Shown: positions 8,956-21,208, counted from the first letter of the stretch. The stretch: 64,000 nucleotides of DNA from Luteibacter sp. Sphag1AF (GCF_014192715.1 NZ_JACHYH010000010.1:1-64000), one strand, 5' to 3'. A program made the numbers and translations. Notes: generated by a model not told the origin, from the sequence alone.

Positions 8956-9749
8956 GCGTTCTTCCAGTCGGGCGCACGCTTCTCAAGGAAGGCATTGACG
9001 CCTTCGGCCTGATCGGCGGTGTCGAAAAGGTCCACGAACGCTTCCCGCTCGGCGACCAGGGCGGAGGCATGGGTCTGCGAACGCGTCGCCTGAATCAGGC
9101 GCTTGCACGCTGCGACGCTGGTGGGGCTCTGCCGACCGGCAGACTTCGCCCACTCGACAGCACGCGCCTTCGCGTCGCCGCGCGGCACCACTTCTTCCAC
9201 CAGGCCGATGCGCAACGCGGTCGCTGAATCCACACGCTCGCCAAGCAGGATCATGCGCTTGGCCCAGCCTTCTCCAACCAGACGCGCCAGATTCTGGGTA
9301 CCACCGGCACACGGAAGCAAACCAACGCCTGCTTCGGGCAACGCCATCTGTGCCTGCTCTTCGGCAATGCGAAGATCGCATGCCAGTGCGCACTCCAGGC
9401 CGCCACCCATGGCATAACCATTGATCGCGGCAACGCTTACGCCACGGAACGACGACAGCGCCTCGAACGCCTCGCCAAAACGGCGCGCCGCCTCCCGGGC
9501 GACGGCGCGATCACCGTCCGCAAACTGCTTCAGGTCGGCACCGGCGCAGAAGAACTTCTCGCCCTGCCCCGTGATGACCAGCGCATAGACGCCGCGATCA
9601 GCGTTGAGGTCGTGCACCAGGTCGCGCAACGCGGCAAGGCTGTCGCGCGTCCAGGTGTTGGCGGGCGGATTGGCAATCGTCACGATGGCCACGTGGCCAT
9701 CGCGTTCTACATCAAGATTCAGATAGTTCGCGTTCGACTGCGGACTCAT
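8952..9749 (-). CDS. Enoyl-CoA hydratase (methacrylyl-CoA hydration)
   Basis: 265 residues, classic crotonase length. Motifs KFFCAGADLKQFADGD and AINGYAMGGGLECALACDLRIAEE form the CoA-binding oxyanion hole, and the catalytic Glu pair region LPEAGVGLLPCAGGTQNLARLVG is intact. In this operon it most likely hydrates methacrylyl-CoA to 3-hydroxyisobutyryl-CoA. It overlaps the acyl-CoA dehydrogenase gene upstream and the hydrolase gene downstream by four bases each. Confidence 0.9.
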   Translation of the reverse strand: MSPQSNANYLNLDVERDGHVAIVTIANPPANTWTRDSLAALRDLVHDLNADRGVYALVITGQGEKFFCAGADLKQFADGDRAVAREAARRFGEAFEALSSFRGVSVAAINGYAMGGGLECALACDLRIAEEQAQMALPEAGVGLLPCAGGTQNLARLVGEGWAKRMILLGERVDSATALRIGLVEEVVPRGDAKARAVEWAKSAGRQSPTSVAACKRLIQATRSQTHASALVAEREAFVDLFDTADQAEGVNAFLEKRAPDWKNA

Positions 9750-10924
9750 CGCAATTCCTCATCGGTATTGAGCAGGTGGCGCGCGATGATGACGCGCATG
9801 ATTTCGTTGGTACCTTCAAGAATCTGGTGCACGCGTGCATCGCGCAGCAAACGCTCTATCGGGTATTCGCGGATGTAACCGTATCCACCGTGAATTTGCA
9901 GCGCATCGTTGCAGATGGCGAAGCCGGCGTCGGTGGCGAAGCGCTTGGCCATCGCGCACCACACGGTGGCATCGGCACTGTGCGTGTCGAGCTTGCGCGC
10001 AGCGGTGTGAACCATCTGCCGCGCGGCAACCAGTTGCGTAGCCATGTCGGCCAGCTTGAACTGCAATGCCTGGAAGTCGCCGATCTTGCGACCGAACTGC
10101 TTGCGCTCGCCCATGTGACGGCGCGCCGCATCCAGCGCCCCCTGCGCCGCACCAAGCGAGCACGCCGCAATATTTGTACGGCCGCCATCCAGTCCCTTCA
10201 TGGCAAGACGGAAACCGCCACCTTCCTCACCCAGCAGATGATCGGCCGGCACGCTCACGCCATCGAAACTGATGCTGCGCGTGGGCTGGCTGTTCCAGCC
10301 AAGCTTCTCCTCCTTGCGCCCGTAGCTGATGCCCGCCGTGTTGGCTGGCACGGCAAAGGCACTGATGCCACCCGCGCCCGGACCACCGGTACGTGCCATC
10401 ACCACCAGCATGTCGGTGGAACCCGCGCCGGAAATGAAGGCCTTCGCACCATCGAGCACGTAGTGGTCATCCACGCGCTGCGCGCGCGTGGTGAGGGATG
10501 CCGCGTCCGAACCCGCGCCGGGTTCGGTGAGGCAATACGACGCCAGCTTCTGGCCCGAGGCAAGCGCCGGCCCCCAGGCATCGCGCACGGCCGGCTGCGC
10601 GAACGAGGTCAGCATCCATGTCGCCATGTTGTGGATGCTGATGTACGCCGCGGTGGACGGATCAACGGCCGCCAGTTCTTCAAAGATGATGGCGGCATCC
10701 AGGCGACCCAGGCCCGCGCCACCAACATCGGTATCGGTGTACAGGCCGCAGAAGCCGAGTTCACCCGCGCGCGCAATGGCGTCACGGGGGAACTCGCAGG
10801 TAGCGTCCCAGTGCGCCGCATGCGGCGCAAACTCTGCCTGCGCAAATGCGCGCGCCGCATCACGGTAAGCGATCTGGTCTTCGCTCAGGTCCCACGAAAG
10901 GGATGGTGTGACATGGGTATCCAT
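9746..10924 (-). CDS. Acyl-CoA dehydrogenase (isobutyryl-CoA dehydrogenase-like)
   Basis: About 392 residues, FAD-dependent ACAD family. Visible signatures: CLTEPGAGSDAASLTTRA (FAD/substrate loop), QALQFKLADMATQLVAARQM, and near the C terminus ALQIHGGYGYIREYPIERLLRDARVHQILEGTNEIMR, whose EGTNE region is typical. It would convert isobutyryl-CoA to methacrylyl-CoA. Start choice: the frame opens at GTG 10939 (GTGA overlap with mmsA) with ATGs at 10930 and 10924; 10924 has GGGA at proper distance. Any of the three is possible. Confidence 0.9.
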   Translation of the reverse strand: MDTHVTPSLSWDLSEDQIAYRDAARAFAQAEFAPHAAHWDATCEFPRDAIARAGELGFCGLYTDTDVGGAGLGRLDAAIIFEELAAVDPSTAAYISIHNMATWMLTSFAQPAVRDAWGPALASGQKLASYCLTEPGAGSDAASLTTRAQRVDDHYVLDGAKAFISGAGSTDMLVVMARTGGPGAGGISAFAVPANTAGISYGRKEEKLGWNSQPTRSISFDGVSVPADHLLGEEGGGFRLAMKGLDGGRTNIAACSLGAAQGALDAARRHMGERKQFGRKIGDFQALQFKLADMATQLVAARQMVHTAARKLDTHSADATVWCAMAKRFATDAGFAICNDALQIHGGYGYIREYPIERLLRDARVHQILEGTNEIMRVIIARHLLNTDEELR

Positions 10925-10935
10925 GTTCATTCCCG

Positions 10936-12459
<1,524 letters not shown>

Positions 12460-12892
12460 GGTTGTCTGTCTCCGTATTACTGACCCGCATGGGGCGTGCC
12501 GTGGAGAGCAGACGGGTCGTTCGTTGCGCGCGCAGGCGTCGACGAAGCTCGCCTGGGTCGCCCACCGCGACACCCGAGGAAGGACATGGCTATGTCCGCC
12601 ACGGGCCGGTCTCCGGGCTTGCGAAAAGAAGCAGCATGGCTGCCTCACCCCGGCATCGCTCCGCGTGTGCGGTGGATGCTTTTGGTGGGGTCTTCTCGCC
12701 TACCGTTGCGGGGGAGCAGCGCCGGCCTGGGATCGAAAGATCCGCACCGGCTTCCCGTTTCATCCTGCGACCGCATCGAGCAGCGACAGGACACCTGTGG
12801 TCCTCCGAGTGTCGGCGTTCCACGTGACACGAACAAGCTGCAGTGCGCCATAAAACACCGCACATACCGGCAAATGCGGGGTGCCGGAAACG
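12460..12892. other. Gene-free region upstream of mmsA
   Basis: About 430 bp between the mmsA start and the purA terminator. Several short overlapping frames exist in all phases but none has a plausible ribosome binding site, composition or recognisable motif. It should contain the mmsA promoter; I could not identify a convincing -35/-10 pair or operator. Confidence 0.5.
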
Positions 12893-12919
12893 AACAAGCC
12901 CCGCAGTGCGGGGCTTGTT
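12893..12919. terminator. Intrinsic terminator downstream of purA
   Basis: AACAAGCCCCGC (12893-12904) pairs perfectly with GCGGGGCTTGTT (12908-12919), loop of three. T-rich sequence follows on both sides (TTGTTCGTTT on the minus strand, TTTTTGTT on the plus strand), so it works for purA and possibly in both directions. Confidence 0.85.
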
Positions 12920-12946
12920 TTTGTTACGCGTGAGTCAATGGCGCAC

Positions 12947-14293
<1,347 letters not shown>

Positions 14294-14329
14294 TCAAAAT
14301 CTGTGTGGACCGCATCGCCTGGTGTTCGA

Positions 14330-15199
14330 TCAGCGCTGCTTGCCCGGGCCATCGTTGAGGTAGCGCAGGAATTCCGAATCGGGCTTCATGACAAGCACGC
14401 CCTTGCCGTCGCCGAACGCCTTTCTGTACGCCGCCAGACTTCTGTAGAACGCGAAGAACTCCGGGTCCTGGCTGTATGCCTGGGCGTAAATGGCAGCCGC
14501 CTGTGCGTCGCCGTCGCCGCGCACCTTGGTGGCGTCACGGTTGGCATCGGCAAGCAGCACCTGCTTCTGACGATCGGCATTGGCGCGGATGGTCTCGCCC
14601 GCTTCCTGACCGGTATAGCGAAGCTCATTGGCCAGTTGCAGACGCTCGGCCTTCATGCGCTTGTAGACCGACTCACTGACTTCGTCGGGAAGGTCGATGC
14701 GCTTGATGCGCACGTCGACCACGGCAATGCCCAGGCTCTTGCGAGCGGCGGCGTCGGTCTGCTGACGCACGCGCTCGGTCACATCCTTGCGGCCGCCGGC
14801 AATCAGCTCTTCCAGCTGACGGGAGTTGAACTCGAAGCGCAGCGCATCCTTCACGATGGGCGTGAGGCGCTGTGCAGCCTGAAGTTCGTCACCCGACGTG
14901 GCGCGGTAATAGGCCGCGTTGTCGGCAATGCGCCACTTCACGTAGAAGTCGACGTTGACGTTCTTCTTTTCGGCCGTGAGGTAACGCTCCGGCTGCGAAT
15001 CCAGACCAAGGATCCGGTTGTCGAACTTCATCACCTGCTGGATCACCGGGACCTTGAAGTGCAGGCCCGGCTTGTAGTCGGCGCGCACAATGCGGCCGAA
15101 CTGCAACAGCAGCGCGTTTTCGCCTTCGTGCACCACGAAGGCGGTGTTGAAGCCGAAAAAGACGATAAGAACGGCGAGGATGGCGGAAGCGATCTTCAC
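14330..15199 (-). CDS. hflC: FtsH-regulating membrane protein HflC
   Basis: 289 residues. A single N-terminal membrane helix (residues 5-24) precedes an SPFH/Band-7 domain facing the periplasm (ENALLLQFGRIVR...GLHFKVP). HflC with HflK forms a large cage around FtsH and modulates degradation of membrane proteins. The start overlaps the end of hflK by ATGA, indicating coupled, stoichiometric translation. Confidence 0.96.
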   Translation of the reverse strand: MKIASAILAVLIVFFGFNTAFVVHEGENALLLQFGRIVRADYKPGLHFKVPVIQQVMKFDNRILGLDSQPERYLTAEKKNVNVDFYVKWRIADNAAYYRATSGDELQAAQRLTPIVKDALRFEFNSRQLEELIAGGRKDVTERVRQQTDAAARKSLGIAVVDVRIKRIDLPDEVSESVYKRMKAERLQLANELRYTGQEAGETIRANADRQKQVLLADANRDATKVRGDGDAQAAAIYAQAYSQDPEFFAFYRSLAAYRKAFGDGKGVLVMKPDSEFLRYLNDGPGKQR

Positions 15200-16320
15200 T
15201 GGGACTTCTCCTGCCCGCTGGCATCCGTGGTGGTGGCGGACTGGATCACGGTGCCCACGCCCGGCACGGTGCGGACGCTGCCCTGACCGGCGGCCACGGG
15301 CAGGTTGATGATGTTCTTGCCGTTGGAGCCGTCAACAATCTTCGGGTTGTCGGCCATCACTTCTTCAACGGTTTCCAGCCACAGGCGACGGCGCGTGACG
15401 TCCGGCGCTGCGCGGTATTCCTTCAACAGCAGGTTGAAGCGCTCGGCGTCACCGTTGGCGCGCGCGACGCGCTCCACACGATCAGCATCTGCCTCGGCGG
15501 CAATGCGCGCAGCTTCGCCACGTGCGACCGGCACCACCTTGCTGGCGTAGGCACGCGCTTCGTTTTCCTGACTCTGCTTGTCTTCGCGAGCGGCGTTGAC
15601 GTCGTCGAAAGCGTCCTTCACTTCCTTGGGCGGAGCCACGTTCTGGAAGCTGACGTCGGTGATGGCAAGACCTGCGCCGTATTCGTCGAGCGTGGCCTGG
15701 AGGATGTCACGGGTCTGCTGTTGCAGCGTCTCGCGCACTTCCGGCTTCACGCCCGGCTCGGCGGCGGCGGTCGGCGCGGGAGCGTCCACACCGGGGCTGG
15801 TCAGGATGTTGTCCATGACATTGGCCCCCACCACCGAACGAACGGCGGCTTCGGAAGCCTGACGGATGGTGCCTTCCGGATCACGGTTGGAGAACAGGAA
15901 CTTGCGCGCGTCCGACACCTGGTACTGGACGTTGAAGTCCACCGTGATGATGTTTTCGTCGCGGGTAAGCATGCGCACGTTGTCAGACAGCGAGCGCACC
16001 TGGGTCGTCTCGACCTTGGTCACTGTTTCCACAGGGCTCGGGAACTTCAGATGGAAGCCCGGCGGCAGCATCCGCGAGAACTCGCCGAAACGCAGCACCA
16101 CGCCCACCTGACGCGCATCAATGACGGTGTAGCTGCCCAGAAGCAGCCAGGCCAGGAGGATGGCCAGCACAATGGTGAAAATGCCGCCGGTGCCACCGCC
16201 CAGGCGGCCAAAGCGCGCCTTGAGGCTGTTGAGCACCGAGTCCAGATCGGGCTTGCGGCCCTTTGGCCGGTTGCGGCTCCAGGGGTCCTTCTGCCCGTTA
16301 CCGGGTTCGTTCCAAGCCAT
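15196..16320 (-). CDS. hflK: FtsH-regulating membrane protein HflK
   Basis: 374 residues. A glycine/proline-rich cytoplasmic N terminus (AWNEPGNGQKDPW), a membrane helix (about residues 57-78) and an SPFH domain (IDARQVGVVLRFGEFSRMLPPGFHLKFP). Start 16320 is supported by AAGGAG ten bases upstream; the frame continues open but without similarity. Partner of HflC in the FtsH-associated complex. A TAGAAT -10-like element lies about 85 bp upstream (16405-16410, minus strand), so it may be transcribed independently of hflX. Confidence 0.95.
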   Translation of the reverse strand: MAWNEPGNGQKDPWSRNRPKGRKPDLDSVLNSLKARFGRLGGGTGGIFTIVLAILLAWLLLGSYTVIDARQVGVVLRFGEFSRMLPPGFHLKFPSPVETVTKVETTQVRSLSDNVRMLTRDENIITVDFNVQYQVSDARKFLFSNRDPEGTIRQASEAAVRSVVGANVMDNILTSPGVDAPAPTAAAEPGVKPEVRETLQQQTRDILQATLDEYGAGLAITDVSFQNVAPPKEVKDAFDDVNAAREDKQSQENEARAYASKVVPVARGEAARIAAEADADRVERVARANGDAERFNLLLKEYRAAPDVTRRRLWLETVEEVMADNPKIVDGSNGKNIINLPVAAGQGSVRTVPGVGTVIQSATTTDASGQEKSQ

Positions 16321-16433
16321 TGGCGACAGTCTCCTTTGGGGACCGGAGTAACGGGGCGGCGCGAAAGCCTCGACGCACCCTGAAAGGGCGCGCAAACGCC
16401 CGTAATTCTAGCAGAGGGAACCCGCCGATGCCC

Positions 16434-16451
16434 GCCCCGGCGTGCCGGGGC
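16434..16451 (-). terminator. GC-rich hairpin after hflX
   Basis: GCCCCGG pairs with CCGGGGC around CGTG, 25 bp downstream of the hflX stop. No U tract follows on the minus strand, so termination is uncertain; partial attenuation between hflX and hflK is possible. Confidence 0.35.
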
Positions 16452-16475
16452 AGCGCCATCGGGGGCGTCGGTTCA

Positions 16476-17780
16476 TCAATCGACCAGCGGAGGGTCCACA
16501 AGATCCCGCAGGCTGCGGGCATGCTCGTCGTCGCCCAGCAAGGGGGCCAGAACGGAGCGCGGGGCGTCGATCATGAGGTGCCAGCCGTGCTCGTCCACCT
16601 CTTCGGAGGCGATGGCGCCCGCCGCTTTCAGCCGGGCATGCAGCCGTCCGGCGACCAGCGGGAGGTCAAGGGGAGCCTGAATGCGCTCGCCGCCAAGCAG
16701 CTCGCCCAGCGCCTCGCGCAGCAGGTCCACGCCGTCGCCCGTGGCGGCAGACAGCCAGATCTGACGGATCTCGCCAGCGTCGCCCCGATCAATCCGGGGG
16801 GCCATGTCCACCAGATCCGCCTTGTTCATCACGGAAAGCTGGGGAACGTCGCCGGCGCCAATTTCCTCCAGCACGGAGTTGACGACCTTGCGCAGAAGTT
16901 CGCGCTCGTCGTCTGCCGCATCGCTGACGTGAATCAGCAGGTCGGCATCGCGGGCTTCGGCCAGCGTGGCGCGGAAAGCCGCCACGAGGTCGTGGGGCAA
17001 TTCACGGATGAAGCCCACCGTGTCGGCGATCACCGCCGGCCCGCAGGCCAGGCCGTCCACCTTGCGAACGGTGGGGTCCAGCGTGGCGAAAAGCTGGTCA
17101 GCCGCGTACACGCCGCCAGTGGTCAACGCATTGAACAGCGTGGACTTGCCGGCGTTGGTATATCCCACGAGGGCCACGCGGGGCACCGTGTTGCGCAGGC
17201 GCGCGCGACGCTGCTGGTTGCGCTGTGTCTGCACCTTCTCCAGGCGCTTGGTCAGCATTTTCACCCGCTCGGCGAGCAGGCGACGGTCGGTTTCCAGCTG
17301 GGTTTCACCCGGGCCGCGGTTGCCGATGGCACCGCCACGCTGGGCATCCAGATGGGTCCAGCCACGCACCAGCCGGGTAGCCAGGTGCTTCAGCTGAGCC
17401 AGCTCCACTTCCAGCTTGCCTTCGTGCGACCGGGCGCGCTGGGCGAAGATGTCCAGGATCAGCCCGGCGCGGTCCACCACGCGGACAGACAGGTGCTTCT
17501 CGAGGTTGCGCTCCTGCACGGGGCTGAGCACATGGTCCACGAGGACAAGGTCGGCCTCGGTGGCCCGCACGGCTTCGGCGACTTCGTCCGCCTTGCCGGA
17601 ACCTATGTAAAACCGCGGGTTGGGCGCTTCGACACGGGCCGGGATGCTTTCCAGGATGTCTGCGCCGGCCGAGCGCACCAGCTCGGCGAATTCCTGACCA
17701 CGGCGCACCGAATCGCCCTCACCGCGCGAATGCGGCAACACGATGACGGCACGCTCGCCTTTCTTTTGTCTGTCAAACAC
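16476..17780 (-). CDS. hflX: Ribosome-associated GTPase HflX
   Basis: 434 residues. HflX splits stalled or heat-inactivated 70S ribosomes. After the HflX N-terminal nucleotide-binding-like domain come the glycine-rich linker (RGGAIGNRGPGETQLETDRRLL, split here for reference only) and the GTPase motifs G1 GYTNAGKS, G3 DTVGF and G4 NKAD. The start is GTG at 17780; a GAGG lies 13 bases upstream, so initiation looks weak. It follows hfq by 114 bp in the conserved hfq-hflX-hflK-hflC order. Confidence 0.96.
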   Translation of the reverse strand: MFDRQKKGERAVIVLPHSRGEGDSVRRGQEFAELVRSAGADILESIPARVEAPNPRFYIGSGKADEVAEAVRATEADLVLVDHVLSPVQERNLEKHLSVRVVDRAGLILDIFAQRARSHEGKLEVELAQLKHLATRLVRGWTHLDAQRGGAIGNRGPGETQLETDRRLLAERVKMLTKRLEKVQTQRNQQRRARLRNTVPRVALVGYTNAGKSTLFNALTTGGVYAADQLFATLDPTVRKVDGLACGPAVIADTVGFIRELPHDLVAAFRATLAEARDADLLIHVSDAADDERELLRKVVNSVLEEIGAGDVPQLSVMNKADLVDMAPRIDRGDAGEIRQIWLSAATGDGVDLLREALGELLGGERIQAPLDLPLVAGRLHARLKAAGAIASEEVDEHGWHLMIDAPRSVLAPLLGDDEHARSLRDLVDPPLVD

Positions 17781-17894
17781 TGAGTCTGGCCAACCTCATT
17801 CATAGCGGCGGATTCCCCGCGGCGGACAGGACGCCGGCCGCGAGGTCTTGAAGGCTTCAATACCCGTTCGATATGGGTCGCCGACGGCGCAGAC

Positions 17895-18155
17895 TCAACC
17901 CTCGGCGTCGACGGTCGCACCGTCGGGGTGGTTCTCATGGCCACCCACGCGCACGTTGCGGCTGGGCACCACAGTGGAAATGGCGTGCTTGTACACCATC
18001 TGGCTGACCTGGTTGCGCAGCAGCACCACGAACTGGTCGAACGACTCGATCGTGCCCTGCAATTTGATGCCGTTCACCAGGTAAATGGCGACTGGCACGC
18101 GTTCACGACGCAGTGCATTGAGAAACGGGTCCTGCAACGATTGCCCTTTGGACAT
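17895..18155 (-). CDS. hfq: RNA chaperone Hfq
   Basis: 86 residues. Sm-like hexameric RNA chaperone that pairs small RNAs with mRNAs. Both Sm motifs are clear: Sm1 ([20 protein letters not shown]) and Sm2 with the diagnostic YKHAIS. The N-terminal QSLQDPFLN is canonical. The C-terminal tail is short and acidic (ATVDAEG). GGGGAG lies upstream of the ATG. Confidence 0.98.
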   Translation of the reverse strand: MSKGQSLQDPFLNALRRERVPVAIYLVNGIKLQGTIESFDQFVVLLRNQVSQMVYKHAISTVVPSRNVRVGGHENHPDGATVDAEG

Positions 18156-18245
18156 TCTTCTTCTCCCCTGACATCACGCGACAGACCGGGTAAAGAACAC
18201 CTCAAAGAGGCGCCCCGGTCCAAGTGGTTTGAATCTTAACTGCTT

Positions 18246-19238
18246 TTAAACGCCCGGCGGAAGCGCTTGCCGTGACGACCTTGGCATTCCAAGAAATTGC
18301 TCAACGGCGCTCGTGGCATGGGCTGTCGGATCGCCCCCGTCGGGGTCGATAGTCAGCGCATCGAACTCACGCCGCAACCAGGTAATTTGCCGTTTTGCCA
18401 ACTGTCGCGTGGCGAACACGCCACGATCGCGGAAGGATCGGGCGTCACCCTGCCCGTCCAGAAATTCCCACGCCTGACGATAGCCCACCGCACGCACTGC
18501 CGGAAGGTCAGCGTGCAGGTCGCCGCGTGAACGCAACGCCTTCACTTCATCGAGAAAACCATCAGCGAGCATGCCGTCGAAACGTAGGGCGATGCGGTCG
18601 TGCAGAGGCTGGCGATCACGGGGCAGAAGCGCCAGTTTCAGTACGCGCCAGGGGAAGCGTTCACCCCCACCGCCCTGCTGCAACTCACTCAATGGACGTC
18701 CTGTCAGCTCCATGACCTCCAGCGCACGCTGGATGCGCTGGGCATCGCCCGGCCGGATGCGCTCGCCCGCCACGGGGTCCATGGCGGCCATACGGGCATG
18801 CAAGGCGGCCCAGCCCACGGTCACGGCTTCGTCTGCAAGCCGCTCGCGAACCTGAGCATCCGCCTCGGGCAATGCGGAGAGTCCTCGCTGCAATGCCCGG
18901 AAATAGAGGCCGGTGCCCCCGACCAATACCGGAATTCGTCCCGTCGAGGTGATGCGCTGCATCGCCGGCACGGCATCGGCGCGGAAATCAGCCGCGGAGT
19001 ACGGCTCGGCCGGATCGCGGATGTCGATCAGGTCATGCGGATAGCGCGACAGCGTGGCGGCGTCCGGCTTGGCCGAACCAATGTCCAGACCACGATAGAC
19101 GAGCGCCGAATCCACACTGATAAGTCCGACAGGGAAAAGATCCGCCAGCGCACAGGCAAGCGCGGTCTTGCCTGACGCCGTGGGGCCCATGACGAAGATG
19201 GCCGGTGGCCGCATGTCGCGTGACACGTCAGCCACCAT
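18246..19238 (-). CDS. miaA: tRNA dimethylallyltransferase
   Basis: 330 residues. Transfers a dimethylallyl group to A37 of tRNAs reading UNN codons. P-loop GPTASGKT (residues 18-25), DSALVYRGLDIGSAKPD, VGGTGLYFRAL and the tRNA-binding GYRQAWEFL and RQLAKRQITWLRR are all present. The canonical DSxQVYR is DSALVYR here. Start at 19238 or at the second methionine (19214); neither has a good ribosome binding site, consistent with coupling to the small ORF that overlaps its first codons. Confidence 0.96.
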   Translation of the reverse strand: MVADVSRDMRPPAIFVMGPTASGKTALACALADLFPVGLISVDSALVYRGLDIGSAKPDAATLSRYPHDLIDIRDPAEPYSAADFRADAVPAMQRITSTGRIPVLVGGTGLYFRALQRGLSALPEADAQVRERLADEAVTVGWAALHARMAAMDPVAGERIRPGDAQRIQRALEVMELTGRPLSELQQGGGGERFPWRVLKLALLPRDRQPLHDRIALRFDGMLADGFLDEVKALRSRGDLHADLPAVRAVGYRQAWEFLDGQGDARSFRDRGVFATRQLAKRQITWLRREFDALTIDPDGGDPTAHATSAVEQFLGMPRSSRQALPPGV

Positions 19239-19356
19239 GCCGCATGTAAGCGCGCGCCGAGCGAGCGATCAGGTCATCGTCGATGGAGCCATCAGGCGCG
19301 AGGTTGCACTCGGGCACCTGAGGCAAGGACGCAAACAACAGACCGCGAAACGGCAC
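19228..19356 (-). CDS. Small ORF of 42 codons overlapping the miaA start
   Basis: A GTG at 19356 has GGAG seven bases upstream and opens 42 codons (M-P-F-R-G-L-L-F-A-S-L-P-Q-V-P-E-C ... S-I-D-D-D-L-I-A-R-S-A-R-A-Y) ending in a TGA inside the second to fourth codons of miaA. No family recognised. The high-quality start signal and the 11-bp overlap suggest either a real small protein or a leader whose translation delivers ribosomes to the poorly initiated miaA. Confidence 0.4.
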   Translation of the reverse strand: MPFRGLLFASLPQVPECNLAPDGSIDDDLIARSARAYMRHGG

Positions 19357-19395
19357 GGGCAAACTCCACAGATCAGGGTGCCCTCAAGAGTAAAG

Positions 19396-19427
19396 CAGTG
19401 GCGACGCGTTGCAACGCGTCGCCACTG
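19396..19427 (-). terminator. Perfect 15-bp hairpin upstream of the small ORF
   Basis: CAGTGGCGACGCGTT (19396-19410) and AACGCGTCGCCACTG (19413-19427) are perfectly complementary; the centre must open to make a loop. It sits three bases after the stop of the minus-strand gene ending at 19431 and is followed by CTTTACTCTT, so it is a plausible terminator for that gene. Confidence 0.7.
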
Positions 19428-19430
19428 TCC

Positions 19431-20726
19431 TCAAGGCTGCGAATAGGAGCGCTCGTCCAGCAAGACCGGAAGGCCGCTGGCCTTGCGGTTAAGCTGACCG
19501 CCCTCGACTTCGCAGCGGGCACCGCCTGCGGCAACGTCAAAGAAGCCACCCATCGTGGTGGCCTTGCCGAGTTTCACCGGACTGGTACCCACCATACGCA
19601 ACTGCTTCGTGCCATTGCCGAGCGAGAGGACCACCGAAATCGAGTTGGTGCTGTACAGGTCCGCGGGCAGCTTGAAGCGATACGTCACCGCATGATCGGC
19701 ACCGGTCGTGCGCGAAAGGAGCTTGGGGCCCGTCTCGGGCTTCGCCTTGTAGCCCTGGCGCAGCGTGCCGTCTGCAATGCCCACGGCCCACTGTGAAAGC
19801 ACGGCGTCCGAAGACATGCAGGTCGACGACGGCTCAGGTGCAAACCAGAGCTCAAGGTGATCGTCAAAGATCCAGTTGGACGCGCCATGCGTCCAGTCGG
19901 CGCCACCCACGGTCACCATCAGCTCATCCTTGCCTACGCCCAGCACACGCATCCACGCAGAACTGGCGGGCTGATCCTTGCCACGCAGCAGGAAACCACC
20001 CTTGCCATCGGCACCCACCTGCACGGAGCAGGTGCCTAGCATGGCCTGTGCCGCGCCACCGGGAAGATCAGCGGACTCCATGCGCGGGATGGGCTTGTAG
20101 GGATAGGACACGTCGCCACCACCCACGCTCTGCGGCTCCGGCGCTTCGCCTGCCGCGTTGCAGGTCGGCACAAACCAGTCGGCCTTGCCGGTGAAGGTCG
20201 TCCAGTCCCAGGCCATGTTCGAATTGTTCTCGCCCATGTTCCAGTAGGACGACGACTCCTCGCTCAATACCGTCAGCGGGTCCAGTTTCACGTTGGCGGA
20301 GTTGCCCCAGCGCCAGGCCGAACCGCCGTTCTGCGTATGGATGAACAGGTTGGGCTTCACCTCCACGGTGTCCTGACCCACGCCAGCCGCGCCATATCCG
20401 TCGTTGCACAGATCAAGCAGCTTGCGCTTGCCATCGCGGCCGCCCAGCAACCAGAACTGCATGTGGCCGTGTTCGTCGCCGTCGTCGTAATCGCCGCACT
20501 TCTGCAGGTTGTCGCCCTTGCCGACCGATTCGCCCAGCCACAAACGCACCACCTTCATGTCCTTGCCTGCCTCGCTCCGACCGGCGGGCTTGACATCACG
20601 AACTTCGCAGGGCGTCACGCCCTTGCACAACGCGGCGGCGTCGGCATCAACCGGCGGTTTGGCCGAAGCCAGCCCCGTCAAACCGAGAACACAAAAGCCC
20701 AGAGCGAAACGAGTCAAACCATTCAT
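19431..20726 (-). CDS. Secreted protein of unknown function
   Basis: About 431 residues with a clear signal peptide (FALGFCVLGLTGLASA, cleaved before KPPVD). The mature protein is rich in Trp, Gly, Asp and Cys (for example GDYDDGDEHGHMQFWLLGGRDG and SAWRWGNSANVKLDPL), with several cysteines suggesting periplasmic disulfides. No family recognised; the beta-rich composition could fit a carbohydrate-associated fold but nothing proves it. Start 20726 places the signal peptide at the N terminus; 20738 is an alternative. Followed by a strong hairpin, so probably monocistronic. Confidence 0.75.
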   Translation of the reverse strand: MNGLTRFALGFCVLGLTGLASAKPPVDADAAALCKGVTPCEVRDVKPAGRSEAGKDMKVVRLWLGESVGKGDNLQKCGDYDDGDEHGHMQFWLLGGRDGKRKLLDLCNDGYGAAGVGQDTVEVKPNLFIHTQNGGSAWRWGNSANVKLDPLTVLSEESSSYWNMGENNSNMAWDWTTFTGKADWFVPTCNAAGEAPEPQSVGGGDVSYPYKPIPRMESADLPGGAAQAMLGTCSVQVGADGKGGFLLRGKDQPASSAWMRVLGVGKDELMVTVGGADWTHGASNWIFDDHLELWFAPEPSSTCMSSDAVLSQWAVGIADGTLRQGYKAKPETGPKLLSRTTGADHAVTYRFKLPADLYSTNSISVVLSLGNGTKQLRMVGTSPVKLGKATTMGGFFDVAAGGARCEVEGGQLNRKASGLPVLLDERSYSQP

Positions 20727-20865
20727 GCGCAGGTCCATCTTGGCAAAGAGGCAGAGTATGACACCCTCATTCTGTGCAACGGGCAGATCCCTGGCCGTTT
20801 GCGGGCAAGGGTCGCCAAAGGTGTGCGACAGGTCACGTTCGGCCGACGGCCAGCGAATCCACCGC

Positions 20866-21186
20866 TCAGGGCACGCCATGCTCCGCGTTCACCCGCGCGA
20901 CCCACTGCTCGAAGGTTTCCTCTTCCTCTTCCTCGCGCATGCAAGGGCACTCATTGTTCTTGTGAAGCTTGACCACGTCATACACGGCACAGCTTATGGC
21001 GTACGACGAGACGAAGTGCCCGGAGTGCTTGCCGTCACGACGGTCACGCCAGGCCTGCATCGACGCCTTCGACTCCGAACCCTCGCCCGCGACGATCTCG
21101 CCGCATTTCTCGCATGTCTTCAACGCACCATGCGCAAACGCATATTCCAGTGCGACGGCAACCTGACCTTCTGTCAGCTCATCCAT
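20866..21186 (-). CDS. Small hypothetical protein with CxxC motif
   Basis: 106 residues. The start at 21186 is supported by GGGGGA six bases upstream. Contains CEKCG around residue 25 and a CPC near residue 83, which could bind a metal, followed by an acidic run of six Glu. No signal peptide. No family recognised. It lies alone between the secreted protein gene and the terminator of the S46 peptidase gene. Confidence 0.65.
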   Translation of the reverse strand: MDELTEGQVAVALEYAFAHGALKTCEKCGEIVAGEGSESKASMQAWRDRRDGKHSGHFVSSYAISCAVYDVVKLHKNNECPCMREEEEEETFEQWVARVNAEHGVP

Positions 21187-21208
21187 TTTGGTTCCCCCTG
21201 AAAAGTAA

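Noticed and set aside
12496-12933. Possible small gene between mmsA and purA
   Set aside because: Several overlapping frames are open equally well, none has a ribosome binding site or conserved-looking sequence.
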